Assembly (NCBI GenBank): GCA_041441465.1
Contig: JASDSY010000034.1
Coordinates: 1-46,847 of the forward strand
Length of the DNA stretch: 46,847 nucleotides
Direction of reading: 5' to 3'
Source of the DNA: JASDSY01 sp041441465
GTDB taxonomy: Bacteria; Muiribacteriota; UBA9980
Shown: in pieces, positions 31,246-39,672 of the stretch
Layout of the letters: every line of letters begins with the position of its first letter
Position numbering within the stretch: the stretch's first letter is position 1
Notes under the pieces: model-generated
Database searches by the model: none
Told to the model about the DNA's origin: nothing
What the model saw: the letters and a program-made list of their open reading frames with translations, nothing else
Program-made: the position numbers and the translations under genes

Positions 31246-32763
31246 ATGGAAGGCCTTATCAGTAGTATTACCGCAAATGCGGCTTATGTGGCAGGTTTTA
31301 TTTTACTTGTAATTTTTCTTTTTATGTACATCTGGGCGACCCGTTACATTAAAGTCGGGCCTAATGAGGTTTTAATCATAGCAGGCCGCAAAAGAAAAGT
31401 ATTAAAGGCAAATGGCAATGTCGAAGAAGTCGGCTACCGTATTGTTCACGGCGGCGGCGCTTTTGTTATTCCTGTAATCGAGCAGGCGCAGATCATGTCG
31501 ATGGAACTTATTACTCTTGAAGTGAAAACTCCTCCGGTAATTACTTTGCACGGCGTTCCTATACTTGTCGACGGCGTTGCGCAGATCAAGGTAAAATCTG
31601 ATGAAGTGGCTATCGGTACCGCGGCAGAGCAATTTCTTTCTAAAACTCAGGCTGAAATTATGAGAATTGCGCATCAAACTCTTGAAGGACACCTTCGCGC
31701 GATACTTGGTACGATGACGGTCGAGGATATTTATAAAAATCGTGATGAATTTGCTATAAAAGTCCAGCAGGTTTCCGCGCCAGATCTTTCGAATATGGGA
31801 CTTTGCATAGTTTCATTCACTTTGCGCGACATCAAGGACGAGCATGGTTACCTTGAATCGCTTGGTAAAACGAGAATCGCGGAAGTCAAAAAAGACGCTA
31901 CTATAGGCGAGGCCAATGCGCTTAAAGAAGCGACCATGAAATCGGCGGTTGCGACTCAGGACGGAGAAATAGCTAAAATAGAAGCTAAAACTAAAATAGC
32001 CGAGGCAAACAGGGATTTTGAAATGAAACAGGCCGAGTATCAGGCTTCTATCAATCAGCGTAAAGCAGAAACTGATCTTGCTTATGACCTGCAATATAAC
32101 AAATCGCAGCAACTGGTCAAGCGCGAGGAAATTAACGTGCAAATTGTTGAAAAAGAACGCGCTATCGAAGTTCAGGAAAAAGAAGTTATGAGAAAGCAGA
32201 AAGAGCTTGAAGCTACGGTTATTAAGCCGGCGGATGCCGAAAAAACTAAGATTCAGATGATATCTGACGCTGACAGATATAAAATAGCGACTACCGCGAG
32301 CGGTCAGGCTGAAGCGCAGAAACTTCTTGGTTTGTCAACTGCCGAAGCAGAAAAAGCAAAAGGCCTTGCTGAAGCTGAAGTATTAAAAATTCGCGGTATG
32401 AATGAGGCTCAGATTATTGAGGCAAAGGGTCTTGCCGAAGCTAATGCCATGGCTGAAAAAGCGGCTTCATGGGAAAAATACGGAAACGCGGCTATCGTTC
32501 AAATGGTTATTGAAAAATTGCCTGAACTGGCTAAAGCTATATCAGAACCTCTCTCTAAGACGGAAAAAATTGTCATGATAAATTCCGGCGGTGAAGGCGG
32601 CGGTGCTTCTAAGTTGACTAAAGATGTAATTAATGTGATTTCTCAGCTGCCTCCTGCTGTCGAGGCATTGACAGGAATAAAACTTGAAAATATCGTAAAA
32701 AAATTCAGTTCGGATATCGTTTCATCGGAGGACGTAACTGAACAAAAGATTGATAAAAAATAA
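31246..32763 (+). CDS. Flotillin-family (SPFH) membrane scaffold protein
   Basis: This 505-residue protein begins with a membrane helix (about 10-30), then an SPFH domain (IKVGPNEVLIIAGRKRKV near 35, GGGAFVIPVIEQAQIMSMEL near 65, GVPILVDGVAQIKVKSDEV near 104, FTLRDIKDEHGYLESLGKTR near 196). A long coiled coil follows, rich in Ala, Glu and Lys with EA-type repeats (about 215-420), then a C-terminal domain ending near VKKF. The layout and length match bacterial FloT/YqiK flotillins, which organise membrane microdomains and fluidity. AAGGAG precedes the ATG. The NfeD-like gene upstream supports the call. A terminator lies at 32802-32846. Confidence 0.94.
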   Translation: MEGLISSITANAAYVAGFILLVIFLFMYIWATRYIKVGPNEVLIIAGRKRKVLKANGNVEEVGYRIVHGGGAFVIPVIEQAQIMSMELITLEVKTPPVITLHGVPILVDGVAQIKVKSDEVAIGTAAEQFLSKTQAEIMRIAHQTLEGHLRAILGTMTVEDIYKNRDEFAIKVQQVSAPDLSNMGLCIVSFTLRDIKDEHGYLESLGKTRIAEVKKDATIGEANALKEATMKSAVATQDGEIAKIEAKTKIAEANRDFEMKQAEYQASINQRKAETDLAYDLQYNKSQQLVKREEINVQIVEKERAIEVQEKEVMRKQKELEATVIKPADAEKTKIQMISDADRYKIATTASGQAEAQKLLGLSTAEAEKAKGLAEAEVLKIRGMNEAQIIEAKGLAEANAMAEKAASWEKYGNAAIVQMVIEKLPELAKAISEPLSKTEKIVMINSGGEGGGASKLTKDVINVISQLPPAVEALTGIKLENIVKKFSSDIVSSEDVTEQKIDKK

Positions 32764-32801
32764 CTATTAAACGCTTAATATTAAGCGTAGAAATTTAAAT
32801 G

Positions 32802-32846
32802 AAATATAGTCATTAAAAGCTTTAATTTAATGACTATATTTTTTTG
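32802..32846 (+). terminator. Intrinsic terminator after the flotillin gene
   Basis: AAATATAGTCATTAAA pairs with TTTAATGACTATATTT over 16 bp with an 8-nt loop and a T run after it. Confidence 0.9.
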
Positions 32847-32891
32847 AGCGGATTATTTTGGTTAATTTATTTTGGAGGTTATAAAAAAATT

Positions 32892-33830
32892 ATGAATAAG
32901 AAAACAGCTTTTATTTTAGTATTTGCAGGGCTGGTTTATTTTAATTCGTTATCTCCGGCAGTTGCAGAAGATGACGGAGTTTTTACTCAAAATACTTCTG
33001 TGCCTGGAATCGAGGCTGCTAATCAGGCTATAAACGAAGCCAACTCGCAGGTCCAGAACGCGATGAGCGATGGTATGAAACAGGCGCAGGAAGGGCTTGA
33101 TGATGCGCAAAAAGCGTTGTCAGAAGCGTCTAAATTATCTCAGGAAGGTTTAAACCAGGGAATTAATGCCGCTAATCAGGCTATAAGCGAAGCCAACTCG
33201 CAGGTCCAGAACGCGGCGGGCGAAGGCATGAAGCAGGCGCAGGAAGGACTTAATGATGCGCAAAAAGCGGTTTCGGAAGCGTCTAAATTATCTCAGGAAG
33301 GTTTAAATCAGGGAATTAATGCCGCGAACCAGGCGGTGAGCGAAGCGAAGCAAATCAGCGAAGAAAGCATAAAACAGGGTCAGAACGCGGCTGGTGAAGG
33401 ACTGAAAAACGCGGCTCAGACCGTAAATGAGGCTTTGAAAGCCGCTCAAACAGGCGCGGCGGCGTCCGGTATTTCGCAAATATCTGTGAATAATAACAGT
33501 ACGACACAGGTTCAAACAGATTCAAATGTTAATATTATAAATCAAAATAACACTAAAAATTTAATCGAGACCAAAAATATCGATATGATTGGCAGTTTTA
33601 TCAAGGAAAATGACAGGATTTATTTTATTAATGCTAACGGCGAAAAATATCCGGTTTCTAAAAATCCTGAGATTGAATCTGAACTTTCCAAATTAAAAGA
33701 TTATTCATTAAAAAATTTTTCGGTAAAAGGTATTTACACTAAAAATATTTTTTCTAAGGATAATAAAATAACTGATTTTTCGAATCTGAAGATAAGCGAA
33801 TTCAAGGAAATCAAACCGGAAAAAAAGTAA
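32892..33830 (+). CDS. Secreted coiled-coil protein with 51-residue repeats
   Basis: I do not recognise this 312-residue protein. A signal peptide (MNKKTAFILVFAGLVYFNSL, cleavage near AVAED, residue 26) is followed by two full and one partial copy of a 51-residue helical repeat (AANQAINEANSQVQNA ... GMKQAQEGLDDAQKALSEAS) up to about residue 185, rich in Ala, Gln and Glu with coiled-coil character. A polar Asn-rich link and a C-terminal domain of about 80 residues (IKENDRIYFINANGEKYPVS onward) follow. I chose the ATG at 32892 with GGAGG 13 nt upstream; an upstream in-frame reading from 32844 runs into the terminator. A surface or periplasmic spacer role is inferred. Confidence 0.75.
   Translation: MNKKTAFILVFAGLVYFNSLSPAVAEDDGVFTQNTSVPGIEAANQAINEANSQVQNAMSDGMKQAQEGLDDAQKALSEASKLSQEGLNQGINAANQAISEANSQVQNAAGEGMKQAQEGLNDAQKAVSEASKLSQEGLNQGINAANQAVSEAKQISEESIKQGQNAAGEGLKNAAQTVNEALKAAQTGAAASGISQISVNNNSTTQVQTDSNVNIINQNNTKNLIETKNIDMIGSFIKENDRIYFINANGEKYPVSKNPEIESELSKLKDYSLKNFSVKGIYTKNIFSKDNKITDFSNLKISEFKEIKPEKK
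33015..33400 (+). repeat. 153-bp tandem repeat within the coiled-coil gene
   Basis: Units begin at 33015, 33168 and 33321 (each at GCT/GCC-GC-AA-CAGGC), exactly 153 bp apart. The first two are complete and very similar; the third diverges after about 30 bp. This implies in-frame duplication. Confidence 0.85.
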
Positions 33831-33865
33831 TTTTAAAAATAAAAAAAAATTGTTTTATATAAAGA

Positions 33866-33900
33866 AAAAGGATAGGAAATAAAATTCCTATCCTTTATTT
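33866..33900. terminator. Bidirectional intrinsic terminator
   Basis: AAAGGATAGGAA pairs with TTCCTATCCTTT, flanked by A and T runs, between the convergent coiled-coil and M23 peptidase genes. Confidence 0.85.
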
Positions 33901-33930
33901 ATTATTATTAACACTTTTTTTCACCAGCCG

Positions 33931-35136
33931 TTAATATTGTATGTATGCAAGAGGGTTTAAAGGGTTGCCGTTCTTGCGGACTTCAAAATGGAGATGATAA
34001 CCGGTTGATGTTCCTGTGTCGCCGACATAGCCCACGATTTTTGAAGAAGTAACTTCCTGGCCTACCTTAACATTTATTTTAGACATATGCGCATACCTTG
34101 TGGTGTAGCCTTTTGGATGCTTAATTTCGACCAGTTTGCCATAACCGCCCAGCCAGCCGGCGAAAGTTACCTTTCCGCCCATTGCGGCTGTTATCGGCCT
34201 GCCTTTGCCTGCGCCGATATCAATGCCGGTGTGCATTTTAGATTCGCCCCATACCGGATGCAGCCTCATACCGAATTTTGATGTCACCACCCCTCTTACC
34301 GGCCATTTAAAAACCCGGCGTTTCTTTTTTGCGCTTTTTATAATATCCGAAAGCGGGTCGCGTGATTCGGTCGATACGTTTTCAAGCTGCGGACTGTTGT
34401 TTTTACCTTTTAATGATCTTGTTTTTACATTTTTTAAGATGTTTGCAATTTCATCGTCAAGTTTTTGAGATTTCTTTTTTGCAGTTTTAATTTCAACTTC
34501 CGATTGTTCATCAAGTGTTGAATTTTTTTCGCTGCTGGAAATTATTTTTGCTTTTTGTTCTTCTAAAATTTTCTTGAATGTTTCCGGACTTGTTGCTGCG
34601 GCAGTTGTTTGTTGGGCGGCTTCGGCCGTTACCATTATCTTCTGGCCTATGTAAATTCTATAATCGCTTCCAAAATTATTGATTTTTTTCAGTTCGTCAA
34701 TCGGCATAGAATAAATTTTAGCGACGTCTGAAAGTTTCTGTCCGTAAGTGAGAGTGTGAAATATTATTTTTTTGCCGTAAGGAACCTCGGCGGCAGGAGC
34801 TTTTGAGGCTTCCGCCTGCGGTTTGTATTCTTCGATGAAATTTTCCTGCGAAATCCTTACAGTCATTTTTTCGGGAGTATTGTCAGGTTCTGATTTTGTC
34901 TTGCCTGAATATGCCACACGTGAAAGTGTGTTTAAAAACTTGTCGGCGCCATGTACAGGTTTTTCTTCGGCATTTACATTGCCCGTTATGATATTGGCGT
35001 TATCGAACGAAGCTTTTACAGCAAGATTATTGTCGCCGTGAGTGTACTTTATGAATAATATGGCGACCGACTGGAAAAATATGGATATGAATAGTACCAT
35101 TAACAGGTACATGAATAATTTTTTCAGTGTCTGCAA
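33931..35136 (-). CDS. LysM and M23 (LytM-type) peptidoglycan endopeptidase
   Basis: This 401-residue envelope protein has an N-terminal membrane anchor (about residues 7-30), a LysM domain that binds peptidoglycan (HTLTYGQKLSDVAKIYSMP, about 125-170), a coiled-coil-rich linker, and a C-terminal M23 peptidase domain. The zinc motifs HTGIDIG (near 303) and HLHFEVR (near 381) and the strand TTRYAHMSKINVKVGQEV are all kept, so it looks active. Such proteins cleave peptide cross-links or activate amidases during division and growth. The start is TTG at 35136: GGAGG lies 7 nt upstream, while the first ATG is 24 nt further in and has no site. Confidence 0.93.
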   Translation of the reverse strand: MQTLKKLFMYLLMVLFISIFFQSVAILFIKYTHGDNNLAVKASFDNANIITGNVNAEEKPVHGADKFLNTLSRVAYSGKTKSEPDNTPEKMTVRISQENFIEEYKPQAEASKAPAAEVPYGKKIIFHTLTYGQKLSDVAKIYSMPIDELKKINNFGSDYRIYIGQKIMVTAEAAQQTTAAATSPETFKKILEEQKAKIISSSEKNSTLDEQSEVEIKTAKKKSQKLDDEIANILKNVKTRSLKGKNNSPQLENVSTESRDPLSDIIKSAKKKRRVFKWPVRGVVTSKFGMRLHPVWGESKMHTGIDIGAGKGRPITAAMGGKVTFAGWLGGYGKLVEIKHPKGYTTRYAHMSKINVKVGQEVTSSKIVGYVGDTGTSTGYHLHFEVRKNGNPLNPLAYIQY

Positions 35137-35623
35137 ATTATTGCCTCCGATACTACTAAAATACTACGTCTAAAAAGTGTGAATGTGTTTTGCTTTGTAC
35201 AATGAATAAATTTTAAATTTTGAAAAAATTATCATACCAGCTTGCGTTTTATTTAAAATTATTTTATTTATTTTTTAAAACGCAAAAGATATTTTATTAA
35301 GTTTTTTGGTGCCTGCGTTAAATTTATAAGAATTTTAGCAACTATTTTGAAATAACGCAAGGGCATGTTTGAAATTTTTTTATAAAGAACAATTATTAGT
35401 TTTATTTGTGTTTTTAATAAAGAATCTAATATTTATTTTTTAATTTTAGGCTCTAAATTATCGTTCATATCGGTAAATATTTAAATTAAAATAGGCAGCT
35501 TTAAAATATTTGTATAAAATATTAAACAAAAAAGACCATAAAATTATATTTTTACGGTCTTTCTTAGTTTATAAGTATTATATATAGTTTAAGCCTATTA
35601 AGTGTTATTGCTATGCATGATTA
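35137..35623. other. 487-bp AT-rich intergenic region with alternating GCGTT/AACGC motifs
   Basis: No ORF is supported. TTGCGTTTTA (35242-35251) pairs with TAAAACGCAA (35276-35285), and TGCGTTA (35314-35320) with TAACGCA (35353-35359), so two stems built on the same core lie in about 120 bp. The terminator of the atp operon is at 35531-35562. This is where atpD and atpC would be expected. Confidence 0.6.
35531..35562 (-). terminator. Intrinsic terminator of the atp operon
   Basis: AAAGACCATAAAA and TTTTACGGTCTTT form a 13-bp stem (one G-T) with a T run on the minus strand, 62 nt after atpG. Confidence 0.85.
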
Positions 35624-36511
35624 TTATTTTTTCTTTAGAGCCTCTACTCCACCGTTTATATCGAGAAGTTCGCTTGTGATCGATTCCTGACGTGCCCTGT
35701 TCAAAACTAATGTCAGGGAACCTATCATTTCCTGGGCTTTATCGGTAGCCGAACTCATTGTTATCATGCGCGAACCCTGTTCGGAGCATGATGATTCAAC
35801 AATTGCGCTGAATATGTGCATTTTTACGAAACGAGGAAGCAAATACTCGATTATGCTGTTTGGAGTCGGCTCGAATTTAAAGTCTTTAGCCATGGCTGCG
35901 CTGTTATCTTCGTTAGCCGGTTCGTCAAATTTAAAAGGAAGGACTTTTTCAGTTTTGGTAGCATATGAAATCGAAGACAGGAATTTGGTATTTATTATAT
36001 AAACCTCCGCTGCGTCACCGCTTTCGAACACATCCATAATGGCGGTAACCACTTCTGAAACATCCTCGAATTTAGGGTCCGGTTTTTGAAGAGGAGTGCT
36101 GAAATGAATGTTATAACCGCGCTTATTAAAATAGTCGTAGCCTTTGGTGCCGATCGTTATCAGTATCGATTCGAAACCTTCTTTATGCGCTTTTAAAACC
36201 TGTGCTTCGACTTCTTTGCATACATTCATGTTAAAGGAGCCGCAAAGTCCTTTATCGCCTGTGATTACGACGAAACATCTTGTGCTCGCGGCGTTTTCGA
36301 TACCTTTAATATAATTGTGGCCTATGCTTTTTAAATATGATTCGAGATCGTTAATCGTCTGCTTGATTCTGGCGTAATACGCTTTTATGCCTGAAAAACG
36401 GTTCTGCGCTTTTTTGAACTTCGCGGCTGATACCATTTTCATTGCGCGGGTTATGTGCTGGATAGAAGTTATGGATTTTATTTTACGCCGTATTTCTTTT
36501 GCCTGTTTCAT
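35624..36511 (-). CDS. atpG: ATP synthase F1 subunit gamma
   Basis: This 295-residue protein is the central rotor stalk of F1. The N-terminal helix KEIRRKIKSITSIQHITRAM with MVSAAKFKKAQ (residues 4-33) and the C-terminal helix QEMIGSLTLVLNRARQESIT with SELLDINGGVEAL are typical, and GDKGLCGSFNMNV near residue 89 is the family signature. Length is usual. It is the last gene of the operon; atpD (beta) and atpC (epsilon) do not follow, and a terminator comes next. Confidence 0.96.
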   Translation of the reverse strand: MKQAKEIRRKIKSITSIQHITRAMKMVSAAKFKKAQNRFSGIKAYYARIKQTINDLESYLKSIGHNYIKGIENAASTRCFVVITGDKGLCGSFNMNVCKEVEAQVLKAHKEGFESILITIGTKGYDYFNKRGYNIHFSTPLQKPDPKFEDVSEVVTAIMDVFESGDAAEVYIINTKFLSSISYATKTEKVLPFKFDEPANEDNSAAMAKDFKFEPTPNSIIEYLLPRFVKMHIFSAIVESSCSEQGSRMITMSSATDKAQEMIGSLTLVLNRARQESITSELLDINGGVEALKKK

Positions 36512-36581
36512 TTACACGCCCCGATTAAAATTACCTTTGGCTCATTATTATAATTATGACCATAAAGGATTAAATTTTTTA

Positions 36582-38096
36582 TTATTGCTTTTCATTAAAA
36601 ATATCGGTAAATTCCTTGCAAGCTTTTTTCAAGACTTCAGAGGTTTGATCGTCCAGAGTCTTGTTTTTCTTTATGTTCATAAGAACCTGCGGATATTTAT
36701 CCTCGATGAATTTAAGGAACTTTTCCTCGAATTCCTTGACTTTATCGTTAGGAAGACTGTCCATCAATCCCCAGGTGCCGACTGCAATTATTGCTATCTG
36801 ATACTCGACTTCCATCGATTTATATTGCGGCTGTTTAAGTATTTCCGTGAGTTTCTGACCGCGGTTCAACTGGTCTCGTGTCGCTTTATCAAGATCTGAC
36901 GCGAATTGCGCGAATGACTGAAGTTCGCGGAATTGCGCCATGTCCATTCTAAGGCGTCCTGCGATTTGTTTCATGGCCTTGATTTGTGCGTTGCCGCCGA
37001 CACGCGAAACGGAAATACCGACGTTAATGGCCGGCCTTATACCTGAATAAAAAAGGTCCGATTCGAGATATATCTGACCGTCGGTGATTGAAATAACGTT
37101 TGTCGGAATGTAAGCGGAAACGTCGCCGGCCTGAGTTTCGATTATAGGAAGTGCGGTAAGCGAACCGCCGCCTTTTTTATCACTGAATTTGCAAGCTCTT
37201 TCGAGAAGTCTTGAGTGAAGATAAAATATATCGCCAGGATATGCTTCGCGGCCCGGCGGTCTTCTCAAGAGTAACGATATTTCCCTGTATGCGACTGAGT
37301 GTTTGGAAAGGTCATCGTAGACAATGAGCGCATGTTCGCCTTTATTTCTGAAATATTCGCCGATCGCGCAGCCGGAATAAGGCGCGAGAAACTGCTGAGA
37401 AGCCGGATCTGAAGCGGTAGCTGAAACTACCGTCGTATATTCCATTGCGCCGTGTTTTTCAAGGGTAAATACGACCTGTGCTACAGTTGAGCGTTTTTGG
37501 CCGATAGCGACGTATATGCAGTGGACGTTTTTACCTTTCTGGTTGATTATAGCGTCGATAGCGATAGCCGTTTTTCCCGTGGCGCGGTCGCCTATTATAA
37601 GTTCGCGCTGGCCGCGGCCGATTGGAATCATTGCGTCGATAGCTTTTATGCCGGTCTGTAAAGGTTCTTTAACCGGCTGCCTTTCTATAACGCCGGGAGC
37701 TTTGGTTTCTACCGGCATAAATTCGCTTGTAGTTATAGGGCCTTTGCCGTCGATCGGCTTGCCGAGGGCGTCAACTACTCGTCCGGTAAGAGCGGGACCG
37801 ACTGGAACAGAAACGATTTTACCGGTACATCTTGCCGTATCGCCTTCTTTAATGAGTTTGTCGTCGCCGAGCAAAATGCAGCCTACTGAACTTTCTTCAA
37901 GGTTAAGGGCCATTCCGAAAACCTCGTTCGGAAATTCGATAAGTTCGCCGGCCATTGCATTCTCAAGGCCGTAAACGCGCGCGATCGAGTCGCCGACGCT
38001 TACAACGGTACCAACCTGGTCTAAATGCAGATTGGTGTCAAATTTATTTATTTCTTTGGTTAAAATACCAACTATTTCATCAGGCCTGATAGGCAT
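36582..38096 (-). CDS. atpA: ATP synthase F1 subunit alpha
   Basis: This 504-residue nucleotide-binding, regulatory subunit of F1 shows GTVVSVGDSIARVYGLENAM near residue 28, the P-loop GDRATGKTAIAIDAIINQ near 169, GCAIGEYFRNKGEHALIVYD near 248 and RRPPGREAYPGDIFYLHSRL near 284. The C-terminal helical domain has LDKATRDQLNRGQKLTEILK. The P-loop carries Ala where most alpha subunits have Gln (GDRQTGKT). GGGG precedes the ATG. It lies between atpH and atpG as in the standard order. Confidence 0.97.
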   Translation of the reverse strand: MPIRPDEIVGILTKEINKFDTNLHLDQVGTVVSVGDSIARVYGLENAMAGELIEFPNEVFGMALNLEESSVGCILLGDDKLIKEGDTARCTGKIVSVPVGPALTGRVVDALGKPIDGKGPITTSEFMPVETKAPGVIERQPVKEPLQTGIKAIDAMIPIGRGQRELIIGDRATGKTAIAIDAIINQKGKNVHCIYVAIGQKRSTVAQVVFTLEKHGAMEYTTVVSATASDPASQQFLAPYSGCAIGEYFRNKGEHALIVYDDLSKHSVAYREISLLLRRPPGREAYPGDIFYLHSRLLERACKFSDKKGGGSLTALPIIETQAGDVSAYIPTNVISITDGQIYLESDLFYSGIRPAINVGISVSRVGGNAQIKAMKQIAGRLRMDMAQFRELQSFAQFASDLDKATRDQLNRGQKLTEILKQPQYKSMEVEYQIAIIAVGTWGLMDSLPNDKVKEFEEKFLKFIEDKYPQVLMNIKKNKTLDDQTSEVLKKACKEFTDIFNEKQ

Positions 38097-38177
38097 TTAT
38101 TAATCCCCCATTCAAGTTATTATGAGTTGATCGGTGCATGCTTTCGAGTTTAAACTTTAAGATAAAAGCAGGCGCGG

Positions 38178-38732
38178 TTAAAGTTTTATCAAGGAATTTT
38201 CGCGTAATTTTTCGTTTAACGTTTCAAGAGTGCGTGAAATGCGCCAATCGATTACCTCGTCGCCGATACGTACCGAGAGTCCGCCGATTATCGAAGGATT
38301 AACTTTATTGTCGATCAATAACTTAAGAGCGGTAACTTTTTCAAGCTGCGCTTTTAGTTTTTCGGCATCTACGGCTTCGAGAGCTACGGCAGTTTCGACT
38401 TTCGCAATGCATATTCCTTTTACCTTATTCATCTGTACAACATACTCGTCGTATATTGCATTAAGCTGGTTAATTCTTCTTTTATCAATAAGAAGTTTCA
38501 TAAAATTAAAGACGGTCTTGTGAACATGCTCTTTCCATATCTTTTCTATAAGATCCAATTTTTGAGCCTTGTTGATGAACGGATGGAAAAGCACCTTTTC
38601 AAGACGAGGTTCTAATTTAATAGTTTGGATTATGAACTCTATATCATCTTCAAAACGCTGAACTTCGTTTTCGTTATGAGCGAGCATTATAAGCGCTTCC
38701 GCGTAACGGCTTGCTACTACCTCTTCTGCCAC
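38178..38732 (-). CDS. atpH: ATP synthase F1 subunit delta
   Basis: This 184-residue protein joins the peripheral stalk to the top of F1. It has the usual N-terminal helical domain (ASRYAEALIMLAHNENEVQR near residue 7) and the C-terminal pattern NPSIIGGLSVRIGDEVIDWR near 152 with SRTLETLNEKLR. The start is GTG at 38732, behind GGTGA, and overlaps atpF by 16 nt, so translation is coupled. Confidence 0.94.
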   Translation of the reverse strand: MAEEVVASRYAEALIMLAHNENEVQRFEDDIEFIIQTIKLEPRLEKVLFHPFINKAQKLDLIEKIWKEHVHKTVFNFMKLLIDKRRINQLNAIYDEYVVQMNKVKGICIAKVETAVALEAVDAEKLKAQLEKVTALKLLIDNKVNPSIIGGLSVRIGDEVIDWRISRTLETLNEKLRENSLIKL

Positions 38733-39214
38733 TCTATTTCACCAACTTTTTGTATAAACTCGTCGATCATCTGCTTGTGTTTGCTTTTATCAATTTCCTG
38801 CTTTAATATTTTACCGGCAATGCGCACTGACAGGTCGGCGACATAGTCCTGAAGCTTGTCGAGCTCTTTTTGCGTTTCGTTTTTTACTTTTTCAAGTCCC
38901 TTATTGACGACTGCCTGCGCTTCCTGACGCGCCTCTTCAAGAATCTCATCTTTTTGAGCCTGAGCTTCCTTCATAGCTGTTCTTTTAAGCTCGGCGATCT
39001 CAATTTCAATCTTTTTGATCTGCTCGTCATGAATTTCTTTCAGGGCGAGGGCTGCTTTTTTGTCTGAGTCTATGGCGTCATAAAGTTTTTGCATGTCCTC
39101 CTGGCGCTTTTTTAATACCGCACCGACAGGTTTGAATAAAAAAGCGTTAAGCACAAACATGACAATTAGAAAGTTAAGAAATTGCCATAGTAGTGTCAGG
39201 TTAATGTCTAACAT
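38717..39214 (-). CDS. atpF: ATP synthase F0 subunit b
   Basis: This 165-residue peripheral stalk subunit has one N-terminal membrane helix (TLLWQFLNFLIVMFVLNAFL, residues 7-26) and a long polar coiled coil (about 35-150) rich in Lys, Glu and Ala. The membrane helix with LFKPVGAVLKKRQEDM after it is typical. AAAGGGGAG precedes the ATG. It sits between atpE and atpH. Confidence 0.95.
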   Translation of the reverse strand: MLDINLTLLWQFLNFLIVMFVLNAFLFKPVGAVLKKRQEDMQKLYDAIDSDKKAALALKEIHDEQIKKIEIEIAELKRTAMKEAQAQKDEILEEARQEAQAVVNKGLEKVKNETQKELDKLQDYVADLSVRIAGKILKQEIDKSKHKQMIDEFIQKVGEIEWQKR

Positions 39215-39297
39215 CGTTTACTCCCCTTTGAATCAGGTACTTTAAAATATTTCTAACCTCGCGGTCAATCCTGGCGTAAAATTTAAAAATATTTAAA

Positions 39298-39531
39298 TTA
39301 CCATTTAACGAATAACAATATAAGGGAAATAACAAGACAGTAAATAGCTAACGATTCGATAAGCGCGAGACCTATGATCATTGTAGTTCTAATTTCGCCG
39401 GAAACCTGCGGCTGTCTTGCGATTCCTTCTAAAGCCGATGAAATTGCGCGACCCTGAGCTAAAGCAGCTCCGAATGCACCTATTGCGATACAAAGTGATG
39501 AGAAAATAATACTAAAAACATGGATATCCAT
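39298..39531 (-). CDS. atpE: ATP synthase F0 subunit c with Na+-site pattern
   Basis: This 77-residue hairpin protein forms the rotor ring. Helix 1 carries Gln26 in GAALAQGRAISSALEGIARQ and the loop has ARQP. Helix 2 carries Glu59-Ser60 and Tyr64 in LALIESLAIYCLVISLILLF. In the Na+-driven Ilyobacter/Propionigenium ring, the ligands Gln32, Glu65, Ser66 and Tyr70 have the same spacing (33 residues from Gln to Glu), while Thr67 is Leu here. The pattern therefore favours Na+ coupling, as inference from residues only. AGGGGAAG precedes the ATG. Confidence 0.96.
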   Translation of the reverse strand: MDIHVFSIIFSSLCIAIGAFGAALAQGRAISSALEGIARQPQVSGEIRTTMIIGLALIESLAIYCLVISLILLFVKW

Positions 39532-39672
39532 TGAACTTCCCCTTTCCTATTTTTGTTTTGGTTTGATATTTCTTGTTTGTTTTTGAAATTATATATTTTT
39601 GTTGTATTGATTTATTTTTATACTGAAACAAATATAATTATAACATAAAATCCGGCATTTATTGATATAAAA

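Noticed and set aside
36387..36899. 170-codon plus-strand frame across atpG and atpA
   Set aside because: It is antisense to two conserved ATP synthase genes and has no ribosome site or family features.
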